The position numbers were made by a program, and so were the translations under genes. A model generated the notes under the pieces. It searched no databases, was not told the DNA's origin, and saw only the letters and a list, made by a program, of their open reading frames with translations. Shown in pieces: positions 41,550-50,309 of a DNA stretch of 64,000 nucleotides. How positions within the stretch are numbered: the stretch's first letter is position 1; each line of letters begins with the position of its first letter. Source of the stretch: an uncultured Leucobacter sp. (GTDB lineage: Bacteria; Actinomycetota; Actinomycetes; Actinomycetales; Microbacteriaceae); assembly GCA_937967375.1 (NCBI GenBank), contig CALCJF010000060.1:1-64000 (forward strand), read 5' to 3'.

Positions 41550-42761
41550 TCACGCCGCCCGCGCCACGTCGGCGCCGGCTTGAATTACGGACTCGAGGTT
41601 CTCGCCGAACCGCGTGAAATCCCACGCATCGCCACCGAGCACGAGCAGATCGGCGGCCTTTCCAGCCTCAATCGTGCCGACCTCGTCTTCGATGCGCAGC
41701 ATTTCGGCGGCACCCGAAGTGGCCGCGACGAGCGCCTCCCCGGCCGACATGCCGGCCCGCATCATGATCACGAGCTCGCGAGGGGCCTGCCCGTGGGCGA
41801 ACACCCCGCCGTCGGTGCCCATCGCGATCTTTACGCCAGCGCGATGCGCGCGGGCGATCGACTCGAGATGCGTGTCGACCACCGACCGCGCCTTCGCCTC
41901 CATTTCGGGGGCGACACGCATGCCCGCGTCGATGGCATCGATGAGCGCGGTGGGCGCGAGCAGCGTGGGCACCAGCCAGGCGCCCGTCTCGAGAAAGAGC
42001 TCGATGCACTCGTCATCGATGAAGATGCCGTGTTCGATTGAGCGCACCCCGGCCCGCAGCGCATTCTTGATGCCCGCGGCGCCCTGCGCGTGCGCCAGCA
42101 CGTCTTGGCCGGCCGCCTGCGCCTCGTCGACGCAGACCCGCAGCTCTTCGAGCGAGAACTGCGAATGTCGTGGGTCATCGCGGGTCGACATCACGCCGCC
42201 CGACGAGCAGACCTTGATCGTGTCAGACCCAGCGCGAATCACCTCGCGAACGCGCTTGCGCATGTCGTCGACGCCGTCGACCACCGTATCGGGGCGGCCC
42301 GGGTGCGGCACCATGAGGCGCTGATGATCGCCGTGCACGTTCCAGCCGTCGACGTGGCCGCCGGTCTGGCTCAGCACAGTGACGGCGATCTTCAGTCGCG
42401 GCCCCTCGATCAGGCCCTGCTCGACTGCGGTCTTCACGCCGAGATCGATGCCGCCGGCATCGCGCATCGTGGTGACGCCCGAGTCGAGAATGGTCTTCAG
42501 GTTGCGGCCCGCCTCGAAGAACTGCAGCGAGAACGGCTGCTGCTGCGTCTTCACCACATCCATCCCGTTGAAAAGGGCGTGGGCGTGGCTATCGATGAGG
42601 CCCGGTGTGATCAGTTTGCCGCTGACGTCACGCACCTCATCGCCACTCAGTCCGCTGCCGACCTCGGCGATCCTGCCGTTCTCGATCGCGATATCGCCAA
42701 CGAACGGCGCGCGGCCGGTTCCATCGAACACCTCTGCGCCCGAGAGCACGACGCGGGTCAT
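41550..42761 (-). CDS. Amidohydrolase-superfamily hydrolase
   Basis: Cytosolic metal-dependent hydrolase of 403 residues, of the prolidase/imidazolonepropionase-like branch. Metal ligands are visible: LIDSHAHALF (HxH, about 57-59), TIKVCSSGGVMS (probable carboxylated lysine), VLAHAQG, SIEHG, and the catalytic aspartate in AMGTDGGVF. It would cleave a C-N bond, likely a cyclic amide or N-acyl amino acid. ATG overlaps the stop of the DUF917 gene by 4 bp, so they are co-translated. In the operon it probably acts after the DUF917/hydantoinase steps; the substrate is not known. Confidence 0.87.
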   Translation of the reverse strand: MTRVVLSGAEVFDGTGRAPFVGDIAIENGRIAEVGSGLSGDEVRDVSGKLITPGLIDSHAHALFNGMDVVKTQQQPFSLQFFEAGRNLKTILDSGVTTMRDAGGIDLGVKTAVEQGLIEGPRLKIAVTVLSQTGGHVDGWNVHGDHQRLMVPHPGRPDTVVDGVDDMRKRVREVIRAGSDTIKVCSSGGVMSTRDDPRHSQFSLEELRVCVDEAQAAGQDVLAHAQGAAGIKNALRAGVRSIEHGIFIDDECIELFLETGAWLVPTLLAPTALIDAIDAGMRVAPEMEAKARSVVDTHLESIARAHRAGVKIAMGTDGGVFAHGQAPRELVIMMRAGMSAGEALVAATSGAAEMLRIEDEVGTIEAGKAADLLVLGGDAWDFTRFGENLESVIQAGADVARAA

Positions 42762-43837
42762 CGCACGAACTCCTCGACCGGCTTGAAATCGGTGTCGTAC
42801 TTGAATCGTCGCGGTCCCGAGAGCTTCAGCCCGTCAGGTGTGCGCCAGCGATCGTCGCAGGGCAGACCGATCACTGCCACGCGGAAGCCGTAACGGATCT
42901 CCTCGGCCGGAATCGGTTCACCCGAATCGAGCTCGAGCGTCATGATCAGGTCGGGGGTGGTCGCGACGACCTCGCCGTCGCGCTCCGCCATCAGGTGTTC
43001 GTTTTGCGAGTGCAGAATCATCGTGCGGCCCTCGTCGACGCCGAGCCCGCTGAGTTCTGAACGGCCGAAGGTCCAACCGCCCTCGTTGCGGCGCTCGATG
43101 TGCTCGATCTTGCCCTCGAACAGCAGAATGCCGTTCTGGTTATCGATGACGGCCTGCACCGGCGAGCGGTGCTCGGCCCGGGCCTGCCTGATGGCCTGCC
43201 CGAGCTCGACCGAGGCGCTGAGCACACCTCGTACGAGCCAGGCCTTTGCCTGTGCGCCGGTCATCGGGTAGAGCGCCATCGCGGTGTTGGCGCCGCTGGT
43301 GACGGCCGCCGAACGGGCGATCTGCTCGGCCCACGAGTTTTCTTTGCAGACCATGAAGAGGTCGTTGCCGTGCTCGTCGACCATCATCATCGGGGTGCCC
43401 TGGCCGCCGTAAAGCGTCGGCGTTACCATTTCGAGGTGCGGAAAGGCCCGACCCATGCCGTCGGCATCGATCACGGGCACCCGTGCAACCGCTGCGGTGG
43501 CAAAAGGGGTGACCGCGTTCAGGCCGCCAGCCTCGGCGGGGCAGACGTAGTCGTACTTCACGCCCATCCGCTCCTCGAAGAGGCGCAGCACGCGATCGTA
43601 CTCTTCTGCGCGGGGCAGCTTCTCGGCGAGCACACCGGGTGCACCCATGCCGGCAATGAACACCACGTTAGCGTCGTCAGGCACCTCCTCGACGTCGACG
43701 AGCGGCACGGGGCCGAAGCGGCGAATCGCATCGCGCGCGAGCAGCGTGCCGATGTAAGGATCGCCGCCGCCGCCGGAGCCGAAGACGGTCGAGCCGAAGG
43801 TGATGTCGTTGAGGGCTTGTTCGTCGATGAGTCGCAT
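42758..43837 (-). CDS. DUF917 (S-Me-THD family) protein 1
   Basis: 359 residues of the DUF917 family (Pfam PF06032), now named after S-methyl-thiohydantoin desulfurase because a member in ergothioneine breakdown removes sulfur from a thiohydantoin. Glycine-rich GSTVFGSGGGGDPYIGT at the N terminus, CPAEAGGLNAVTPF and DADGMGRAFPHLEM in the middle, and a C-terminal beta domain (RTMILHSQNEHLMAERDGE). It lies 2 bp downstream of the intact hydantoinase-A gene, the usual pairing for this family. Likely hydrolyses a (thio)hydantoin-like ring; the exact substrate is unknown. Confidence 0.87.
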   Translation of the reverse strand: MRLIDEQALNDITFGSTVFGSGGGGDPYIGTLLARDAIRRFGPVPLVDVEEVPDDANVVFIAGMGAPGVLAEKLPRAEEYDRVLRLFEERMGVKYDYVCPAEAGGLNAVTPFATAAVARVPVIDADGMGRAFPHLEMVTPTLYGGQGTPMMMVDEHGNDLFMVCKENSWAEQIARSAAVTSGANTAMALYPMTGAQAKAWLVRGVLSASVELGQAIRQARAEHRSPVQAVIDNQNGILLFEGKIEHIERRNEGGWTFGRSELSGLGVDEGRTMILHSQNEHLMAERDGEVVATTPDLIMTLELDSGEPIPAEEIRYGFRVAVIGLPCDDRWRTPDGLKLSGPRRFKYDTDFKPVEEFVR

Positions 43838-43839
43838 GA

Positions 43840-45396
43840 TTAACGGCCTTCCGAGATCGTATTGGGGTTGAACGGGCCGACGGCTTTGACCCGGGCGTGC
43901 ACCGCGGTGCCACCCGGCAGGTGGGTGAGGGGAACTTCTTCGGCTTCGATGATGCGCACGCGCGAGGGATCGGCACCGGCCTCGACAGCGCGTTGCACAG
44001 CGAGGGCCTTCGCCTCCTCGAGCACCTCGGCGCGCGTCTTGCCGTCGAGTGCGTAGATGCTGTCGACCTCACCACCGGCCTCGGCGAACGATGCGCCGAC
44101 CGCGTTCGCGACACCGGCGTTCTCGGGAATGATGATGTTCTCGAGACCGGGCACGGCCTTGAGCAGCGGCGCGCCGCCGCCAACGGCGATCACGGGCACA
44201 TCTGCTGAGCTGAGCTTCGCCTTCTCGACTGCCTGCACCAGCATGTCGCGCACGCGGTCGAGAGCGGTGCCGACAAGAGCCCCATCGAGACCAGCGACCT
44301 TCGCCGCGTCGCCGATCGGCTCGGCGCCGCCGGCCACGGCGACATCGGTGAAGGTGGTGGTCGAGCCGCCGAACACGAGCGCCTCGCTGCCGATGCGGTA
44401 GCCGACGCTCTCGGGGCCGACCTTCGAACCGTCGCCCTCGATGATGGTGCCGCCGCCCAGCGCGAGCGACAGCACATCGGGAATGCGGAAGTTCGAGCGC
44501 ACGCCCGCGAGGCTCATCGCAATGGTCGACTCGCGCGGAAACCCGTGCTGCAGCATGCCGATGTCTGAGGTCGTGCCGCCCACGTCGATCACCACGCCGT
44601 CGTTGATACCCGCCAGCAGAGCTGCCCCGCGCATCGAGTTGGTGGGGCCAGATGCGATCGTGAAGATCGGGAAGAGCCGCGCGCGATCGAGGGTCATCAC
44701 CGTGCCGTCGTTCTGCGAGAGCAGGATCGGGGCGGTGATGCCGACGCTGGTGACAACCTGCTCGAGCCCGTCGACTACCTGCGCCGCGAGGTCGCGCAGC
44801 GCGGCGTTGAGAATGGTCGCGTTCTCGCGCTCGAGAATGCCGACGCGGCCCACCAGGGCCGAGCGGGTGACCGTCGCGCCTGGCAGCTCCGCTTCAAGGA
44901 TCTCGGCCGCACGTATCTCGGGATCCTCGTTGACCGATGAAAACACGGCGCTGAGCGCGACGTGCTTGATGCCGGCCTCACGAATCTTCGCAGCGGTCTC
45001 GCGCAACCCCTCTTCGTCGAGTTCGTTCAGCAGGCGACCGTCGAACTGCGAGCCGCCCTGCACGACGTGAAAGTTGTCGCCGATGATGGGCAGCAGGTGC
45101 TCTGGCCAGTCGATCATCGGAAACAGCGACTGCGGCGGGGTGGCGATGCGCACTGCCGCGACCTGTGCCAGGCCCTTCGCCTGCGCGATCGCGTTGATGA
45201 AGTGCGTGGTGCCGATGAAGACCGACTCGACCTCGGCCGGGTCGATGCCTTCGAGCACCCTGGTGAGGGCGGTCAGAATGCCCGAGGTGACGTCTTCTGT
45301 CGTGGTCGCTTTGGTCGCGGCGACGACCTCGCTGCCTCGCAGAACGGCGGCGTCGGTGTTGGTGCCTCCGACGTCGATGCCAATACGCAGACTCAT
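43840..45396 (-). CDS. Hydantoinase/oxoprolinase subunit A (intact)
   Basis: 518 residues: Hydant_A_N plus Hydantoinase_A domains, an actin/hexokinase-type ATPase that drives ring opening of hydantoins, oxoproline or related compounds. Phosphate-1 motif IGIDVGGTNTDAAV (8-15 core), phosphate-2 motif VVIDVGGTTSDIG (about 269-280), LALGGGTIIEGDG (about 311-323) and VIAVGGGAPLL. No HyuB (subunit B) gene is present; DUF917 takes the next position instead. AGGAAG precedes the ATG. It is separated from the ABC permease stop by 41 bp within the operon. Confidence 0.88.
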   Translation of the reverse strand: MSLRIGIDVGGTNTDAAVLRGSEVVAATKATTTEDVTSGILTALTRVLEGIDPAEVESVFIGTTHFINAIAQAKGLAQVAAVRIATPPQSLFPMIDWPEHLLPIIGDNFHVVQGGSQFDGRLLNELDEEGLRETAAKIREAGIKHVALSAVFSSVNEDPEIRAAEILEAELPGATVTRSALVGRVGILERENATILNAALRDLAAQVVDGLEQVVTSVGITAPILLSQNDGTVMTLDRARLFPIFTIASGPTNSMRGAALLAGINDGVVIDVGGTTSDIGMLQHGFPRESTIAMSLAGVRSNFRIPDVLSLALGGGTIIEGDGSKVGPESVGYRIGSEALVFGGSTTTFTDVAVAGGAEPIGDAAKVAGLDGALVGTALDRVRDMLVQAVEKAKLSSADVPVIAVGGGAPLLKAVPGLENIIIPENAGVANAVGASFAEAGGEVDSIYALDGKTRAEVLEEAKALAVQRAVEAGADPSRVRIIEAEEVPLTHLPGGTAVHARVKAVGPFNPNTISEGR

Positions 45397-45437
45397 TGAT
45401 TTCTTCCTGTCTATGATGGGGTCTTTATAAGTGGGGG

Positions 45438-46400
45438 TCAGTCTTTGCGGGTGCGATCGAGCGCGACGGCGAGGATCAGCACGAGACCGGATGCGGTGCC
45501 CTGCCAGAACGAACTGACGCCCGCGGCGAACAACAGGCTGTTCAGCACGCCGAGGAACAGCACACCGAAGAGCGTGCGGGTCGCGCTGCCGAAGCCGCCC
45601 GAGAAGCGGGTGCCGCCGAGCAGCACCGCCGACAGCGCGGTCATCTCCATGCCAGTGCCTGCTGTGGTCTGGGCGGAGCCGAGTGTGCCGACCGTCAGCA
45701 GGCCTGCGATCGATGCGGCGAACGCGCTGATCACGAACGAGATGATGATGACGCGCGAGACCGGAATGCCGGCGAGGCGCGCGGTCTCGGGGCTCGCACC
45801 GACCGCGTAGAGCGCGCGGCCGAAGCTAGTGCCGCGAAGCACCAGCGTCGCGATGATGAACACGACGACCGCGATGATGACGAGGTTCGGAATGATGCCG
45901 ATGCGGCCGGTGGCAAGGGTCTGCAACCAGGGCACGTCGACGTTCTTGCTCTGGCCATTCAAGAGCACCTGCACCTGGCTGCGCAGCAGGGCGAAGAGGC
46001 CGAGCGTCACGATCAGAAACGAGATCTTGAGCTTCGTGATGAGCAGGCCCTGTACGAATCCGATCAACGAACCTACGACGAGTGCGAGTAGTACCGAAAG
46101 GATCGGGGGGATGCCCGAGATCACAAGCACCGCGAACACGGCGCCCGCGAAGCCGACCATCGAGCCAACCGTCAGGTCGGCGGCTCGACCGATCACCACG
46201 AACGTCTCGCCGATCGCCACGATCAGCAGCAGCGAGGAGAACGTGAGGATGTTGATGAAGCTTGTGACCGAGCGGAAGCTCGGGAACAGGATCAGACCGG
46301 CCGCGATCAGCGCGAGCAGCGCCGCAGGCAGCATGATGTCGGTCGCATGGCTGCGGAAGAAGTTCTTCTTGGTGCCCGGGAGGGCGATGGTTTGGGTCAC
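45438..46400 (-). CDS. CUT2-type ABC transporter permease
   Basis: 320 residues, RbsC-like (BPD_transp_2). About nine or ten membrane helices beginning IMLPAALLALIAAGLILFP. Family segments: SLLLIVAIGETFVVIGRAADL, TVGSMVGFAGAVFA, GTSFGRALYAVGASPETARL and SAVLLGGTRFSGGFGSATRT. These permeases import sugars, nucleosides, autoinducers or similar small polar compounds. Start overlaps the stop of the ATPase gene. Forms an importer with the two genes upstream. Confidence 0.92.
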   Translation of the reverse strand: MTQTIALPGTKKNFFRSHATDIMLPAALLALIAAGLILFPSFRSVTSFINILTFSSLLLIVAIGETFVVIGRAADLTVGSMVGFAGAVFAVLVISGIPPILSVLLALVVGSLIGFVQGLLITKLKISFLIVTLGLFALLRSQVQVLLNGQSKNVDVPWLQTLATGRIGIIPNLVIIAVVVFIIATLVLRGTSFGRALYAVGASPETARLAGIPVSRVIIISFVISAFAASIAGLLTVGTLGSAQTTAGTGMEMTALSAVLLGGTRFSGGFGSATRTLFGVLFLGVLNSLLFAAGVSSFWQGTASGLVLILAVALDRTRKD

Positions 46401-47935
46401 GACGTTGATCCGTTTCGCTCAGTGTCGGTGTGATTGATGGGGGAGTCGGTATCTTCGACTCCTGATGCGAGTGCGACGAGCCTCGGATAAGGGGTGTCCG
46501 CGGGCACGTCGGCAACGACACGCCCGTCGACGCAGACGTACAAGCGGTCGGCGATCTCCTGCAGCTCTTCGAACTCAGAGCTCACCGCCAATACGCCGCC
46601 CCCGCGTGCAGCGAAGTCGCGCATCAGTTCATGGATCGCGGCCCGACCTGTGCGGTCGACGCCCTGCGTTGGCTCGTCGGCCACGAGCAGGTCGGGATCG
46701 CTCATCAACTCGCGAGCGATCACCACGCGCTGCGCGTTACCGCCGCTTAGCGAAGTGACCTCTACCGTGTGCGAGGCTGTCTTGATGCCGAAGCGGTCGA
46801 TGGCCTGTTGGGTGTCGGTCGGGCTCGGCGAGAAGGGTGCAAGCGAGGCGAGGCTGTGTCTGACGAGCCGGCCCACCTCGATGTTCTTTGCGACCGAGAG
46901 TGCCGGAAACAGGCCCTCGTTCAGGCGGTCCTCGGGAATGTAGGCGATGCCGGCCCTGCGAGCCGCGCGGGCCGTCTTCGGCAGCGGGCCACCGCGGAAA
47001 CGCACACCCTTCGAATCTCCGTCGACTCCGGCAACCAGCTTGCACAGGCGTGAGCGGCCGCTTCCCGCCATGCCGACGATGCCGACGATCTCGCCAGAGC
47101 GGATCGAGAGCGACTCGATTTCGAGGCCCGAGCGAGCGCGGGTGGTCTCGACCGAGAGCACCTCGTGCTCGCCCTTCGTGACGTGCTCGACCCGTTCGGC
47201 GTCTGAGGTCGCAACCCCGCGGCCGGCAGCGAGTGTGTCGACGATCTCCTCGATCGAGATGTCGGCCACTGGGCTGTCGAGCTTCAACTTGCCGTCGACG
47301 AGCACTGCGACCCGGTCGGCGAGGCGCACGATGTCGCGCAGGCGGTGGCTCACGATCACTACGGAGCCTCCGCGCGAGGTTACCTCGTGGGTGATCTGCT
47401 CGACAAGTTCGACCCCGTGGTCGCCGAGCACAGCCGTGGGCTCATCGAGTGCGAGCACCCGCGGTTCGGTGAGCATGCCGCGCGCGAGCCCGAGCATCGC
47501 TCGGTCGGCCTTGCGCAGTTCGCCGGCAGGTGCATCGGGATTGATGTGCGGGAGCACCTCTCGAACCCGTGCTCGGGCAGCGGCCTTTGCTTCGGCGTTT
47601 GGGGCGAGGCCGAGCAAGCCGGAGTTGCCGAGGATCAGGTTCTCCCAGGCGGGAAGCGTGGGAGCCATGTGAGGCTCCTGGGGAACGAGGGTCACCCCGG
47701 CTGCCAGCGCGGCCGCCGGGCGGTCGAAGACGAGGTCTCCGTCCGCTCCGACGACCGTTCCGGAGGTTGGACCCCGCTGACCGGTCAGCACGTTCAGGAG
47801 TGTCGTCTTGCCCGAGCCGTTGGCGCCGACGACGGCGAGCACCTCGCCCGGGGCGATGTCGATGGTGACATCGTCGAGCGCGCGGTTGCCCGGGTACTCG
47901 ACGGTCACTCCTCTGAGACCGATCAGACGTGTCAT
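46397..47935 (-). CDS. CUT2-type ABC transporter, double ATPase
   Basis: 512 residues with two nucleotide-binding domains. NBD1: Walker A GANGSGKTT, Walker B VLALDEPTA, but the signature is AGELRKAD instead of LSGGQ. NBD2: GMAGSGRSRL (lysine replaced, as usual in the second domain of the RbsA family), signature LSGGNAQR, Walker B LLVADEPTQG. So one normal and one degenerate site are expected, as in RbsA/MglA. Energises uptake for the adjacent permease and binding protein. Confidence 0.92.
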   Translation of the reverse strand: MTRLIGLRGVTVEYPGNRALDDVTIDIAPGEVLAVVGANGSGKTTLLNVLTGQRGPTSGTVVGADGDLVFDRPAAALAAGVTLVPQEPHMAPTLPAWENLILGNSGLLGLAPNAEAKAAARARVREVLPHINPDAPAGELRKADRAMLGLARGMLTEPRVLALDEPTAVLGDHGVELVEQITHEVTSRGGSVVIVSHRLRDIVRLADRVAVLVDGKLKLDSPVADISIEEIVDTLAAGRGVATSDAERVEHVTKGEHEVLSVETTRARSGLEIESLSIRSGEIVGIVGMAGSGRSRLCKLVAGVDGDSKGVRFRGGPLPKTARAARRAGIAYIPEDRLNEGLFPALSVAKNIEVGRLVRHSLASLAPFSPSPTDTQQAIDRFGIKTASHTVEVTSLSGGNAQRVVIARELMSDPDLLVADEPTQGVDRTGRAAIHELMRDFAARGGGVLAVSSEFEELQEIADRLYVCVDGRVVADVPADTPYPRLVALASGVEDTDSPINHTDTERNGSTS

Positions 47936-47939
47936 CTTG

Positions 47940-48971
47940 CTAGCCCAGCGGAATCTCTGCGTACTTGATGAGCTCTTCGGGAGCTTTCCAGTCGGCGACG
48001 TTATCTTTCGTCACCATGCAGTCGTCGGCGGGCGGCGCGTCGATCTGCTGGCTGCCGGTGAAGGTCTTCGTGCCGTTGATCTGATCGGCGATGGCTTGGC
48101 CGAGCAGGGCGCCGAGCTTCGCAGGTTGAATGTCACAGGTGCCGAGCAGGTCGCCGGCCTTGACCGCCGCGATTGCGTCGGTTGTGCCATTGCGGCTCGT
48201 GAAGAGCACGTTCACGCCGGCCTGCTTCGCGGCCGCGATCGCACCCATTGAGGAGTCGTCGTTGTATACCCAGACGCCCTTGATGTCGGGGTTCTGCTGC
48301 AGAATGCCCTGCATGACCTCCTTGCCGCCTGCCGCGCCGTCGGTCAGGTTTCGCTGCTGTTCGACGTCGCCGACGATCTCGAGACCGGCCTCTTCGAGCG
48401 CGCGAGTCGCACCCTTCTCCTCGGCGAGCACGTTCTGCGTTGCGGGGCCGCCGAGAATCGCGACCTTGTCGCCCTTCTGCAGGTGCTCTGCCAGGTACTT
48501 GGCCGAGACGTAGCCCTGATCCTCGTCATAGAGGGCGATGTAGCCGTTGACATCAAAGTCAGGCTTGCCGAATGCCGCGAAGACAGGAATGTCTTTGCCC
48601 ATGGCTTCTTCGACCTGTGGGCGCGCAGCAGAGGCATCGAGCATGAAGTACGCGATGGCCGCGGGGTTCGTCGCGATCGCTCGCGTGAGACCCTGCGCCT
48701 GGGCGCCGAGATCGATGTTGCCGGTGGTCGTATCAATTGCGAGCGAGCGAACCATCTTCAGGTCGTTCTTTGCGAGCGTTTCGTTCATGCCCTGCGCGAT
48801 AGCGACAGCGATCGGGTTCGAATCCATCACGTCGGCGTACCAGACGGTCTTGGTGGCTGCGTCGCCACCGCCACCACCACCGGCCGGGGCCTCCTCGGCG
48901 GTGCAAGCGCTGAGCGAGAGCGCAGCGATCGCGCTCAGCGCCAGCGCTGGGAGCAATGTAGATTTCTTCAT
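47940..48971 (-). CDS. Substrate-binding lipoprotein of the CUT2-type importer
   Basis: 343 residues. Signal peptide with lipobox LSLSAC (lipidated cysteine at 23) and a Gly-rich linker, then a Peripla_BP_4 domain: DVMDSNPIAVAIAQGMNETL, GLTRAIATNPAAIAYFM, GKPDFDVNGYIALYDEDQGYV, KVAILGGPATQNVLAEEKGA, DIKGVWVYNDDSSMGAIAAAK. Extracytoplasmic receptor giving the system its specificity. Related receptors bind pentoses, nucleobases or quorum signals. Given the rest of the operon a cyclic ureide or amide is plausible. AAGGAACT lies upstream of the ATG. Confidence 0.92.
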   Translation of the reverse strand: MKKSTLLPALALSAIAALSLSACTAEEAPAGGGGGGDAATKTVWYADVMDSNPIAVAIAQGMNETLAKNDLKMVRSLAIDTTTGNIDLGAQAQGLTRAIATNPAAIAYFMLDASAARPQVEEAMGKDIPVFAAFGKPDFDVNGYIALYDEDQGYVSAKYLAEHLQKGDKVAILGGPATQNVLAEEKGATRALEEAGLEIVGDVEQQRNLTDGAAGGKEVMQGILQQNPDIKGVWVYNDDSSMGAIAAAKQAGVNVLFTSRNGTTDAIAAVKAGDLLGTCDIQPAKLGALLGQAIADQINGTKTFTGSQQIDAPPADDCMVTKDNVADWKAPEELIKYAEIPLG

Positions 48972-48986
48972 CGGAGTTCCTTAGTT

Positions 48987-50309
48987 TCAGTGAGTGAGCG
49001 GGTAGGAAACTGGGGGGTCGATCACGGAGCGGTCTGCCCGTGATACGAACATGGGGCGGCCAGTCGCGCGGATGCGCACCTGCCGCTTGCTCGAGTGGCT
49101 GATGCCGATCGAGTCGATGTCGCTGACCGCGACGGTCGCGGGGTCCGCGCCGGCGATGATCGCCATTTCGATCACCTGCTGCTCGGCCTGAAGCAATCGG
49201 AAGCGCTCGCTATCGTCGCGTTCCGAGACAACCCAGGCGGTTGCGCCGACGGGTGCGAGCGCGAGGCCGAAGGCCGCGGCGACCTCTGCGTTTGGCAGCG
49301 AGTTGGCACCAGGCGATCCGGTGGCGATGCTGACGCGAGTGCCGGTGCTCGACGCAAGCGGGTGCGAGGGGGCGGAAGCACCCGTGCCGACCGGCAGTTC
49401 GACGTTCATGCGCGTGCCAGCCACCCAGGTCGGGGCCGATGTCATCACCACGAAGCCGTCGCGCAGCACCCCGGCTCTGGCGAGCCCGTCGCTCGTGACG
49501 ACCGCATCCCTGACACCCGCCAGCAGGCCTGCGCCGTAGATCCCGGCCGCCGCCGCCCCCTCGAGCAGGCGAATCGGTGCAGCGACGGCAGAATCGAGCA
49601 CGGCAAGCGTGCCGTCGTTCTGTCCGAGAAACACCTCGGACTCGACTCCGTAGCGGGCGAGCACCGAGTCGATTTCGCGTAGGATCTCCGTCGCGAGCGG
49701 GGTGAGTGCCGCGCTGAGGATTGCCGCGTTCTCGCGGTCGAGCAGCCCGAACCCGGCAACCGAGTGGCTCATGGTGATGGGCATGCGATCACCGAGCACA
49801 CGCACGGCAGTTGCTGCCGCCCGTCGCTCGTACTCGGTCGCAAGCGGGGCGAAGACACTCGAGATCGCGACCGCGTCGACCTGGCCGGCGCAGCGTTCGA
49901 AAAAGCGCTCTGCCGCAGCCTCGTCGAAAGGGACAAGCTCCGTTCCAGACTCGTTCACCACGCCGTCAACGATCTGGGTGAGGGGCGAGATTCGGTCGAT
50001 CAACTGCTGCGGCCAGCTCGCGAGCACCGGAACCCCGGTCGATACCGGCCCGCCGATGCGCAGTGCGGCGACTCGGGCGAGCCTCGGGGCGCTATCGAGC
50101 GCGTCACGCAGGCTGTCGGTGGCGATCATGATCGCCCTGAGGTCGCGTGGTGCGTCGCGCAGTGCCAGATCGAGATCTTCGGCGAAGCTGAGCGTGCGCT
50201 GCAGCACGCTCGATTCGAGCAGCGCGCCCGATGCATCGACTAGCGCGACTTGCAAACTGTCGCCCTGGCAGACGATGCCGAGATGCAGATCACCTAAGCG
50301 CTCGCTCAT
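48987..50309 (-). CDS. Degenerate hydantoinase/oxoprolinase-A paralogue (probable pseudoenzyme)
   Basis: 440 residues, clearly related to the hydantoinase-A at 43840: both share the order (L)L(D/E)RENA(A/T)IL(S/N)AAL and FLGQNDGT/LLSQNDGT. Yet the nucleotide motifs are gone. Where the intact copy has GIDVGGTNTDAAV this one has GIVCQGDSLQVAL; VIDVGGTTSDIG is replaced by VVTSDGLARAGV; the GGGT and VGGGAPLL loops are missing and the protein is 78 residues shorter. The frame is open, with no stop or frameshift, and codon use matches the neighbours, so it seems maintained as a non-catalytic protein, perhaps a partner of the DUF917 upstream. It overlaps that gene's stop by 4 bp. Confidence 0.82.
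   Translation of the reverse strand: MSERLGDLHLGIVCQGDSLQVALVDASGALLESSVLQRTLSFAEDLDLALRDAPRDLRAIMIATDSLRDALDSAPRLARVAALRIGGPVSTGVPVLASWPQQLIDRISPLTQIVDGVVNESGTELVPFDEAAAERFFERCAGQVDAVAISSVFAPLATEYERRAAATAVRVLGDRMPITMSHSVAGFGLLDRENAAILSAALTPLATEILREIDSVLARYGVESEVFLGQNDGTLAVLDSAVAAPIRLLEGAAAAGIYGAGLLAGVRDAVVTSDGLARAGVLRDGFVVMTSAPTWVAGTRMNVELPVGTGASAPSHPLASSTGTRVSIATGSPGANSLPNAEVAAAFGLALAPVGATAWVVSERDDSERFRLLQAEQQVIEMAIIAGADPATVAVSDIDSIGISHSSKRQVRIRATGRPMFVSRADRSVIDPPVSYPLTH

Noticed and set aside
46397..47935. Arg in the second Walker A of the double ATPase as a loss of function
   Set aside because: An altered second nucleotide site is normal in the RbsA/MglA family, so it is not a sign of decay.
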